Shown in pieces: positions 42,262 through 50,677 of a stretch of DNA of 64,000 nt; within the stretch, counting starts at the first letter, position 1, and each line of letters begins with the position of its first letter. This stretch comes from Nannocystis pusilla (GTDB lineage: Bacteria > Myxococcota_A > Polyangia > Nannocystales > Nannocystaceae), in assembly GCF_020073745.1 (NCBI RefSeq), contig NZ_JAIRAU010000057.1:278001-342000 (forward strand). The letters run 5' to 3'. The position numbers and the translations under genes were made by a program. The notes under the pieces are model-generated. The model was given only the letters and a program-made list of their open reading frames with translations, was not told where the DNA came from and did no database searches.

Positions 42262-42452
42262 GTTCACCCCCCAGTCCAAAGATCGGTCGCGCCTTTTTGA
42301 ACGCGGCGATTTTGGAAGGTATCATGAATCGCCGCACGCCCACAAGCCACAGTTTCGCGCGGGCCGGTGCGCAGGTAGTTACGCAGAGCCGGCTCGCCGA
42401 TTCGATTCGTCACTCGACGAGTGACGTCTGCATTGCGCGCGGGTCCGAGCGA

Positions 42453-42480
42453 TGTGTCCTTGAAGACAGGTACGCGATCA
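42453..42480. repeat. 14-bp-period repeat, 2 units at a gene end
   Basis: Units tgtgtccttgaaga and caggtacgcgatca; the second includes the stop codon (42478) of the PglI-like gene. Confidence 0.5.
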
Positions 42481-43098
42481 CGGCGGGGCGACCACGCCGC
42501 GGACCGTGAGCTCGACGCCGGGGGGAGGGATCGACATGGCGAACGGCTGCGACTGGAGGCACTCGCTGACGGCGGCGGCGCTGCCGTTGTCGGCGAACTG
42601 GCGCGCGAGCAGCTTGCCGTCGGCGCCGAAGGTGGCCTGAAGGAAGACGCCGCGCGAGTCCTTGCCGCCGCAGGCGCGCAGGAGCCCGCTTCGCTGGCCG
42701 TCGAGGGCTCTCTGCAGCTCGGCGGTGGCCGCGGCGCGAGCGGCCTCGGTCCGCGCCTGGGCGCTCGTGTCGACCTCGAAGCGCGGCCCGGGGTCGGCCA
42801 GCCAGGCCCGGCGCTCGGGGGTCAACATGTCCTCGGGGACAGGTTCGATCGGCGGCGGGGAGGCGGCGACGTGGTCGGGGCGCGGGTCGAAGTCGTCGAA
42901 CGTCCGCCGCGCGGGGTCGACGTCGGCCGGCCGCACGCCGAGCGCGACGGCGAGCTCGGGCTCGGCTGCGGGCGGGGGCGGCTGCGGCTCCGCGCCGGAC
43001 AACGCGTACCAGCCGCCGAGCAGGAGCGCGGCGCTGCCGGCGAGGGAGGCGGCGATCCGTCGACCGCTGCGGGCGATGGTGTCTGAACTTCGGGACAT
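42478..43098 (-). CDS. Single-TM protein with AgmX/PglI-like C-terminal domain
   Basis: 206 residues. N-terminal membrane anchor (GRRIAASLAGSAALLLGGWYAL), a Pro/Ala/Glu linker, and a C-terminal ~70-residue domain (LLRACGGKDSRGVFLQATFGADGKLLARQFADNGSAAAVSECLQSQPF...). The domain has the paired cysteines and the dimension of AgmX/PglI and TonB-like C-termini found in myxobacterial motility and adhesion proteins. Repeat DNA at 42826-42853 encodes part of the linker (PEDMLTPE). It lies between the two copies of the collagen/lipoprotein module. Confidence 0.65.
   Translation of the reverse strand: MSRSSDTIARSGRRIAASLAGSAALLLGGWYALSGAEPQPPPPAAEPELAVALGVRPADVDPARRTFDDFDPRPDHVAASPPPIEPVPEDMLTPERRAWLADPGPRFEVDTSAQARTEAARAAATAELQRALDGQRSGLLRACGGKDSRGVFLQATFGADGKLLARQFADNGSAAAVSECLQSQPFAMSIPPPGVELTVRGVVAPP
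42826..42853. repeat. 14-bp-period repeat, 2 units inside the PglI-like gene
   Basis: Units catgtcctcgggga and caggttcgatcggc in the linker-coding part. The peptide PEDM recurs where a unit is read in this frame in the M28 gene too. Confidence 0.6.
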
Positions 43099-43142
43099 GT
43101 ACGATCATTGTCGCCGCCCGGCCGTGCGGCCGGGGCGGACGG

Positions 43143-44852
43143 TCAGTACTTGGGCCATTCGGAGCAGCAGTACTTGCCGGTCATGCCGTTGCCGACCCCC
43201 GTCTGGCCGTCGAAGTTGTTGCAGTCGGCGATGTTGACGAACATGGCGTCGTCGTCGTCGACGCGGTCGGCGAGCCACGAGTCGATGATCGGGACGAATC
43301 CGTTGCCGGCGATGCAGGCGCGACGGATCTCCTCGTGGCGGCACAGGTGAGCGCCGCCGTAGAAGTTGTAACAGTCGCTCGCGGACAGGTTCCAGTTGGT
43401 GCCGAAGTTCTCGTGGTACACGCACAGCAGCGAGCGGGTGGTGTTCACCGAGGCCATCTGATTGGCGAAGTTCACGGTGGGGCAGGCGGGCACGCTGCTG
43501 GGGCCGGGAACGCCTTGCGGACCTTGCGGACCCTGCGGTCCCTGGGGACCTTGCGCACCGGTGGCGCCTTGCGGGCCCTGGGGGCCGGCAGGGCCGGCAG
43601 GGCCGGCAGGACCAACGGCGCCGGCAGGACCGGCGGGGCCCATCGGACCGATCGGGCCAATCGGGCCCTGAGGACCTTGTGCGCCAGCGGGACCTGCGGG
43701 GCCGGCAGGGCCGGCGGGACCGGCGGGGCCGGCAGGTCCGTCGGAGCCTTGCGGGCCGGCGGGGCCGGCATCGCCTTGCGGGCCTTGAGGACCGGCGGGG
43801 CCGGCATCGCCTTGTGGGCCTTGCGGACCGGCAGGGCCGGCATCGCCTTGTGGGCCTTGCGGACCGGCGGGGCCGATATCGCCTTGTGGGCCTTGAGGGC
43901 CGGCGGGGCCGATGTCGCCTTGTGGGCCTTGAGGACCGGCGGGGCCGATATCGCCTTGCGGGCCTTGAGGACCGGCGGGGCCGATATCGCCTTGCGGGCC
44001 TTGCGGGCCGGCGGGGCCGATATCGCCTTGCGGGCCTTGCGGGCCGGCGGGGCCGATATCGCCTTGTGGGCCTTGAGGACCGGCGGGGCCGTCGGGGCCG
44101 GCAGGGCCGGCAGGGCCGGCAGGGCCAGCAGGGCCGTCGGCGCCGGCGGGACCGGCCGGGCCTTCAGGGCCCGCAGGGCCGGCGGGACCGGCGGGACCGG
44201 CCGGGCCATCGGCGCCAGCGGGGCCGGCCGGGCCTTCGGGACCCTCGGGCCCGGCAGGGCCGGCGGGGCCCGCAGGGCCTTCGGGGCCGGCAGCTCCATC
44301 GGGGCCGGCAGGACCGGCGGGGCCGGCAGGTCCGGGCGGGCCGGCGGGGCCGATCAATCCTGAAGGATCGCCGACCCACTGACCGTTCTCGTTGATGACC
44401 TGGCCGAAGCCCTGGATGTTGACATTGGTGGGGTTGATCTCGCCGCGGACGTCGCCGGCGAACATGGCATAGGGGACGCTGACGATGGCGGCGCGGGGGG
44501 TCATCTCCGGGTCAGCGCCGACGGTGATGCCGAGCCAGCGGGTGGAGCCGTCGAAGACGAGCTCGTCGAGGACCAATTGCTCGCCGAGGCGGACGGAGAA
44601 GAAACCCTCGTCGAAGTCGACGGTGATGGTCTCGGACCAGATCTCGTTGCCGTCGACCTCGGCGTCGTAGATGGCGAAGGTGAGGTCCTGGGTTCCGGTG
44701 ACGGGCCCGCCGTTGGCGTCGAAGAGGCGGCCCTGGTGGGTGACGAGGGCCGGTACGGCGAGGGCACTGGCGTCGAACGGGAGCATCCAGGCGGACGCGA
44801 GCACGGCGCCGAGCCACCACTTTTTGATAGAGGAGCGAGCCCAGGTTGTCAT
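43143..44852 (-). CDS. Secreted collagen-like repeat protein, copy B
   Basis: 569 residues. Same signal peptide and N-terminal beta domain as copy A (nearly identical through GDPSGLIGPAGPPGP). The Gly-X-Y region is longer and more regular (12-residue blocks GPQGPQGDIGPA repeated about seven times, then GDAGPA variants). The C-terminal Cys-rich head is clearly diverged (CVYHENF, CYNFYGGAHLCRHEE, IADCNNFD, GKYCCSEW) but keeps the cysteine pattern. Same role proposed: surface stalk with a variable head. Coupled by ATGA overlap to the lipoprotein upstream. Confidence 0.9.
   Translation of the reverse strand: MTTWARSSIKKWWLGAVLASAWMLPFDASALAVPALVTHQGRLFDANGGPVTGTQDLTFAIYDAEVDGNEIWSETITVDFDEGFFSVRLGEQLVLDELVFDGSTRWLGITVGADPEMTPRAAIVSVPYAMFAGDVRGEINPTNVNIQGFGQVINENGQWVGDPSGLIGPAGPPGPAGPAGPAGPDGAAGPEGPAGPAGPAGPEGPEGPAGPAGADGPAGPAGPAGPAGPEGPAGPAGADGPAGPAGPAGPAGPDGPAGPQGPQGDIGPAGPQGPQGDIGPAGPQGPQGDIGPAGPQGPQGDIGPAGPQGPQGDIGPAGPQGPQGDIGPAGPQGPQGDAGPAGPQGPQGDAGPAGPQGPQGDAGPAGPQGSDGPAGPAGPAGPAGPAGPAGAQGPQGPIGPIGPMGPAGPAGAVGPAGPAGPAGPQGPQGATGAQGPQGPQGPQGPQGVPGPSSVPACPTVNFANQMASVNTTRSLLCVYHENFGTNWNLSASDCYNFYGGAHLCRHEEIRRACIAGNGFVPIIDSWLADRVDDDDAMFVNIADCNNFDGQTGVGNGMTGKYCCSEWPKY
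43760..44095. repeat. 36-bp tandem repeat coding Gly-X-Y blocks
   Basis: About nine copies of a 36-base unit (ggcggggccgatatcgcctt... and variants) coding the 12-residue GPQGPQGDIGPA / GDAGPA blocks in copy B. A shorter run of a related 54-bp period exists in copy A around 40730-40920. Such arrays expand and contract by slippage. Confidence 0.8.
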
Positions 44853-45382
44853 GGAGGGTTCCCGTTGGCGCCGATGAGGCCGCCCTGGAGGCGAAAGTTG
44901 GCGGAGGTGTAGATGCCCTGATTCTGGGTGGGCTGGCCCAGGGTGAAGACCATGCGGAAGTTGGGGCTGGAGGCGACGGTGCCGCTGTTGACGGTCTGGG
45001 TGATCGAGCGGCCGACGAGGGGATCGCCGGTGGTCGAGTCGGTGTCCGTGGTGGTGGTGGTCGCCGTGGTGTCGGTGTCGCCCGTGGTGGTGGTGGTCGA
45101 CGTGTCGGTGGTGGGCTCGACGGTGGTGGTGGGGAGGTCGGTGGTCGTCGAATCGGTGGACGTCACCGGATTGGTGGTGGTGGGCGTGTCGGTGGTGGGC
45201 GGAGACGTCGGCGAATCGGTGGTCGGAGACGGACCGGCGGTATCGGTCGACTCGCTCTCGCTACCACCAATGGAGTCGGTGCCGGCGGTGGTGTCGTCGG
45301 CGCAACCATTCGCCGCCAAGGTCGCGGCACACAGCAAACCCAAAACAGCCCCACACCTGCGCGAACGCGCGGTTCGGCGCAT
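44849..45382 (-). CDS. Thr/Asp-rich lipoprotein, copy B
   Basis: 177 residues from ATG 45382. Virtually the same protein as 41728-42261 (same ANGC lipobox region, Thr/Asp low-complexity middle and FRMVFTLGQPTQNQGIYTSA end) with only a few replacements. First gene of the second module; overlaps the collagen-like gene by four bases. The identity of both ends of the module shows a recent duplication. Confidence 0.85.
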   Translation of the reverse strand: MRRTARSRRCGAVLGLLCAATLAANGCADDTTAGTDSIGGSESESTDTAGPSPTTDSPTSPPTTDTPTTTNPVTSTDSTTTDLPTTTVEPTTDTSTTTTTGDTDTTATTTTTDTDSTTGDPLVGRSITQTVNSGTVASSPNFRMVFTLGQPTQNQGIYTSANFRLQGGLIGANGNPP

Positions 45383-45718
45383 GTTCACCCCCGATCCATG
45401 CATCGCGGCGGTCGACGCGATTTCGCCGAAAATATCACGAGCCGTCGCGGGCCGACAAGGCACAGTTTCGCGCGAGCGGGTGCGACGGCCGCTGCACGGC
45501 TGCTTATGCGTATGTCCCGAGAGACATGTATGCATTCCGCGAGCGAGGACGCGGACGTCTCATTCGATAGGACTGAAAGAACAGGTCGTGGAGCGCCGGC
45601 GCGCGGCGGTCGGGGTGGGATAGGGGGACGGCGGAGATCGCGCGGGCGCTCGCGAGTCGATGGGCGAGGGCAGGCCGCCTATTTAATGATAAGACAGCGG
45701 GGCCCACCGAGGTCCTGG
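45383..45718. other. Divergent region upstream of the lipoprotein/collagen module B
   Basis: 336 bases with no gene. The first ~100 resemble the region upstream of module A (cacagtttcgcgcg shared), so the promoter was duplicated too. Two repeat units lie at 45511-45538 (tatgtcccgagaga, catgtatgcattcc). The AT-richer atttaatgataag near 45680 is a candidate promoter for the TPR lipoprotein. Confidence 0.5.
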
Positions 45719-46339
45719 ATGAAGCCCTGTCTGCGCCGTGTCGTGCTCCCGCTCCTGCTCGCGTTGCCCGTGGCCTGCGACGGCTCGGCTCCGGCCGCCC
45801 CGCCCGCGCGCCCGGCCTCCGAGGCCCCGGCGGCCGAGCCGGCCGCGTCGCCGGAGGCCGAGCGCCAGTACCGGGAGGCGCTCGAGCTGGAGGCGGCGGG
45901 TCGCCACGAGGAGGCCCGCATCGCCGTCGAACAGGCGATCGCCGGCGGGGCCGGCCGCGACGCCAAGCTGCTCGCGGCCAAGCTGGCGATCCTCCGCGAG
46001 GACCTCGACGAGGCGACCCGCCTGCTCGAGCCGCTCGCGGCCGACGGCGGCGACGCGCTGGTCCTCTACAACCTCGGGCTCGTGGCGCAGAAGCGCGGCA
46101 AGTACAACAACGCCCGCAGCCGCTACCTGGCGGCCCTGAAGGCCGACCCGAACTACAACCCGGCCCGCTTCAACCTGGCGGTGCTGACGTGGGAGGCGGG
46201 GGTCAAGGACGAGGCCCAGCACCACGCCCGCAAGTTCATCGAGGCCGCCCCCGACGACCCCAACGTGGCCAAGCTGCAGGGGATGCTCGGCGGCGTCGCC
46301 CCGGCCCCGGCCGGCGGGGCGGACCCGGCGGAGCGGTAA
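45719..46339 (+). CDS. TPR lipoprotein
   Basis: 206 residues from ATG 45719. Lipoprotein signal (RRVVLPLLLALPVAC), Ala/Pro spacer, then TPR-like helices (EAERQYREALELEAAGRHEEARIAVEQAI, YNLGLVAQKRGKYNNARSRYLAALKADPNYNPARFNLAVL). Probably a scaffold in the cell envelope. The open frame continues far upstream but in shadow sequence. Confidence 0.85.
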   Translation: MKPCLRRVVLPLLLALPVACDGSAPAAPPARPASEAPAAEPAASPEAERQYREALELEAAGRHEEARIAVEQAIAGGAGRDAKLLAAKLAILREDLDEATRLLEPLAADGGDALVLYNLGLVAQKRGKYNNARSRYLAALKADPNYNPARFNLAVLTWEAGVKDEAQHHARKFIEAAPDDPNVAKLQGMLGGVAPAPAGGADPAER

Positions 46340-46361
46340 GAGGAGCCGCTTTAATAAAGGC

Positions 46362-46431
46362 CATGTCGTCGAGGACAGGGCGCCGAGGACCTGTCTTGAC
46401 GAACATGCTGCGAAAGACAGAGTGAGCTCGA
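46362..46431. repeat. 14-bp-period repeat, 5 units between convergent genes
   Basis: Units catgtcgtcgagga, cagggcgccgagga, cctgtcttgacgaa, catgctgcgaaaga and cagagtgagctcga. Preceded by tttaataaagg. Possible stem GACAGG/CCTGTC. Between stop codons 46339 and 46488. Confidence 0.8.
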
Positions 46432-46487
46432 GTGAGCGCTGCGGATGGTGATTTCGGCGACGCGGTCGGTTGCCGAAGTCGCGCGGC

Positions 46488-47816
46488 TCAGGTCGGGCGC
46501 AGGCGGGCCAGGTAGAAGCCGTCGGTGTGGTGCGTCTCGGGGGTCCAGGTCTCCTCGTGCTCGCGCGTGAACAGGCCGGCGTCGCAGGCGGCGCGGACCA
46601 GCAGCGGGCCCTCCTCGGGCTCTAGGCTGCAGACGGCGTAGACCAGGCGGCCGCCGGGGCGCACGCGGGCGCGGCAGCGGTCGAGCAGGCGGCGCTGGAG
46701 GGCGGCGCAGGCGGCGATGTCGTCGTACTGCACGGTCGCGCGCAGCTCGGGGTGGCGGGCCAGGTTGCCGAGGCCGGTGCAGGGGGCGTCGAGCAGGACG
46801 GCGTCGTAGGTCGCCTCGTCGACGCCGGGCTGCGGCTCGGGGGCGGCGAGGTCGGCGACCACCGAGGAGAACTCGAGCCCGGGCGCGTCGAGCTCGCCGC
46901 GGCGGCGCAGACCGGCGTGCTCGCCGAGGCGCAGCTCGCTGGCGTCGGCGGCGACCAGGCGGCCGCGGCGGCGCATCAGCTCGGCCAGCTGCAGCGACTT
47001 GGTGCCCATGCCGGCGCAGGCGTCGAGGACATGTTCTCCAGGACATGGCGCGAGAGCCAGGGCCGCCCGCTGCGCCCCCAGGGCCTGGATCGCGAACAGG
47101 CCGCGCTCGTACAGCGGGTGGCGCACCAGCTCGCCGCCGCCGCGCACGCGCAGGGCCTGCGGCTGGTCGGCGATCACCTCGACGACGGCCCTGGGGTCGG
47201 CCTCGCGCAGGGCGGCGGCGACCTCCTCGGCTGTCGTTCGGGACAGGTCGACCCGGAGCTCGACGGCGGGCGGGCTGGCGAGGGCGCGGGCGCGGGCGAG
47301 GGCGACGTCGGGGCCGAGGGTGGCGAGCCAGCGGCCGGCCAGCCAGCGGGGGATCGACCAGCGGTTGGCGAGGACGTCGAGCGGCTTGCCGGCGGCGAGG
47401 CGGGCGTCGATGGCGGCGCCGTCGCGGTCGATGGCGGCGAGGATCGCGTGGATCGGGCGGGCCAGGGCGCCGCTCGGGTCGAGGGCGGTGGCGAGGCCGA
47501 GGGCCTGGGAGATCGCGGCGTGCGGCGGGTGCTGGAGCTCGCGCAGCTCGAAGGCGGCGACGCGGGCGATCTCCCGCGCGCGGGCGCTGAGGTTCTTCGG
47601 GCGCGCGGCGGCGGCGTCGATCAGGGCGTCGAGGCGGCCGCAGTGGCGCAGCACGCCGTACACGAGGGTCGTGGTGAGGCCGCGCTCGCGCCGCTCGAGG
47701 TCGGGGTGGCGCTCGAGCTGCTCGGCCAGGATCCGGTTGCTGAAGCCGCGGCGTTGATCGATCTGCCGCAAGGTCGTGACGGCCAGCGCGCGGGCGGTGA
47801 TGGGGTTTCTCGGCAC
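46488..47816 (-). CDS. rsmB: 16S rRNA m5C967 methyltransferase-like (RsmB/Sun)
   Basis: 442 residues, as expected for RsmB. NusB-like RNA-binding domain at 1-130 (ITARALAVTTLRQIDQRRGFSNRIL..., VYGVLRHCGRLDALI), linker, then the SAM-methyltransferase domain: LDACAGMGTKSLQLAEL (motif I), LVAADASELRL, VVADLA, the DAPCTGLGNLARHPELR motif IV with Cys, and AVCSLEPEEG (motif VI catalytic Cys). Methylates C5 of a cytosine in 16S rRNA. Repeat units at 47030-47057 and 47230-47257 lie inside the gene, the first just before motif I. Confidence 0.9.
   Translation of the reverse strand: MPRNPITARALAVTTLRQIDQRRGFSNRILAEQLERHPDLERRERGLTTTLVYGVLRHCGRLDALIDAAAARPKNLSARAREIARVAAFELRELQHPPHAAISQALGLATALDPSGALARPIHAILAAIDRDGAAIDARLAAGKPLDVLANRWSIPRWLAGRWLATLGPDVALARARALASPPAVELRVDLSRTTAEEVAAALREADPRAVVEVIADQPQALRVRGGGELVRHPLYERGLFAIQALGAQRAALALAPCPGEHVLDACAGMGTKSLQLAELMRRRGRLVAADASELRLGEHAGLRRRGELDAPGLEFSSVVADLAAPEPQPGVDEATYDAVLLDAPCTGLGNLARHPELRATVQYDDIAACAALQRRLLDRCRARVRPGGRLVYAVCSLEPEEGPLLVRAACDAGLFTREHEETWTPETHHTDGFYLARLRPT
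47030..47057. repeat. 14-bp-period repeat, 2 units inside rsmB
   Basis: Units catgttctccagga and catggcgcgagagc (a weaker one before, at ~47016). Coding on the other strand for APCPGEHVL immediately before the SAM motif DACAGMGT. Confidence 0.6.
47230..47257. repeat. 14-bp-period repeat, 2 units inside rsmB
   Basis: Units gctgtcgttcggga and caggtcgacccgga in the part coding for the inter-domain region. Confidence 0.45.
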
Positions 47817-47847
47817 GGGGGCGCGGATCGTAGCCGCAAAGGGTGTT

Positions 47848-48360
47848 ATGGTGTCGGCGATGTCGACGCGCCAAGGCGCCGCGATCGCCGCCGTGGTCGC
47901 CCCCGGGCTCCTGGGGGTCGCCCTCGCGGGCTGCGAGGAGCCGCTGCAGCCGGTGTCCGAGGCGCCGACGCTGCTGGCCGAGGCCGGCGACTACACGGCG
48001 TGGGCGCGGCCGAAAAACCGCGAGGAACGCCAGCCGGTGGTGGCGCCGCACGGCGGGTTCGTCGACACCTATATCAATGACGTGGTGGTGGCCGACCTGG
48101 CGATGGTGCTGCCGGAGGGGCTGGCCGAGTGGTCGGACGGCGCGACGGTGGTGCTGGCCGGCTACGACGCGATGGAAGGCGGCTCGCTGGTGCAGGTGGC
48201 GGTGATGCACAAGCAGGACGGCGTGTGGGCGTGGGAGCAGTACGACGGCGCCAGCGACCAACCGCGCTTCGCCGGCCGGCCCGACGTGTGCGTCGGCTGC
48301 CACGGGGCGGGCGAGGACTTCGTGAGGTCGTTCCGCCTGCCGGACCCGCCGAAAAAGTAG
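47848..48360 (+). CDS. Cytochrome P460-like lipoprotein with one heme-c site
   Basis: 170 residues from ATG 47848. Lipobox VALAGC (Cys29), a domain with WARPKNREERQ, VAPHGGFVDTYIND, VLAGYDAMEGG and VWAWEQYDG, then a single CVGCH heme-binding motif (148-152) close to the C-terminus. The whole layout matches cytochrome P460 / cytochrome c' beta-type domains, which bind one c-type heme and act on hydroxylamine or NO. The heme protein would be periplasmic, membrane-tethered. No redox partner nearby. Confidence 0.8.
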   Translation: MVSAMSTRQGAAIAAVVAPGLLGVALAGCEEPLQPVSEAPTLLAEAGDYTAWARPKNREERQPVVAPHGGFVDTYINDVVVADLAMVLPEGLAEWSDGATVVLAGYDAMEGGSLVQVAVMHKQDGVWAWEQYDGASDQPRFAGRPDVCVGCHGAGEDFVRSFRLPDPPKK

Positions 48361-48438
48361 CGATCGGGCGGTTCGGGCGCAGCCGAGGCCGCTCGCGCTG
48401 CGCTTGCCCGCCGGCGGGCGAGGGGCTATGCCCCGGCC

Positions 48439-48684
48439 ATGCTGCAGAGCGCACTCGTCCGCGTCCCGACCGAAGACCTCAAGCGGCTGCTCGCGCTGCT
48501 CCACCGCGGCGAGCTGCAGTGCCCGCTGACGCCCGTCGAGGTGACGCGCTGCGGCTTTCAGGTGCACATGGAGTCGCTGCTCGGCCACCTGCGCGGGCTC
48601 GAGACGCCGGCGGTGCGGGCGGTGCTGACGGCGGTGCTGTCGGAGCGGATCGCGGCGCAGGAGCGGATGCCGCGGCTCGTCTGA
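48439..48684 (+). CDS. Small hypothetical protein
   Basis: 81 residues, MLQSALVRVPTEDLKRLLAL... with a mixed helical pattern and one HRGELQCPLTPVEVTRCGFQVHME stretch carrying two cysteines. Compact soluble protein, family not recognised. It probably follows the P460 gene in one transcript. Its 3' end is followed by the 48.7 kb repeat array. Confidence 0.65.
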   Translation: MLQSALVRVPTEDLKRLLALLHRGELQCPLTPVEVTRCGFQVHMESLLGHLRGLETPAVRAVLTAVLSERIAAQERMPRLV

Positions 48685-48686
48685 GA

Positions 48687-48728
48687 AGTGTCATCGGGGA
48701 CATGTCCTGGAGGACATGTCCCCGATGG
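48687..48728. repeat. 14-bp-period repeat, 3 units between convergent genes
   Basis: Units agtgtcatcgggga, catgtcctggagga and catgtccccgatgg form a perfect 16-bp hairpin CATCGGGGACATGTCC / GGACATGTCCCCGATG with loop tgga. This is the clearest case of the family acting as a stem-loop, between stop codons 48684 and 48736. Confidence 0.9.
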
Positions 48729-48735
48729 GTGCGGC

Positions 48736-50415
<1,680 letters not shown>

Positions 50416-50677
50416 TGCCGTGACGACTCCTGGAGCGCCCCGCGGGCGCGGGGCGGGAGGATAGCAGAGGCGCGGGCGAGCAACCGCGGGCGGCTGCGGC
50501 GGCGGTTGCGTGCGCCGCCGGCCGCGACCGGCGCGAACGGTGACGCCCGGCGGGTCCAGGCCGGCGGGGCGCGGCGGCATTTTCGGGGGCTGCGCGGCGA
50601 GTCGGGGCCCCCAGGGGGGCAGGATCGCCGGGAGGGCTTGCGGCCGGGGGCGATGCGCACCCATCATCCCCCGCGAG

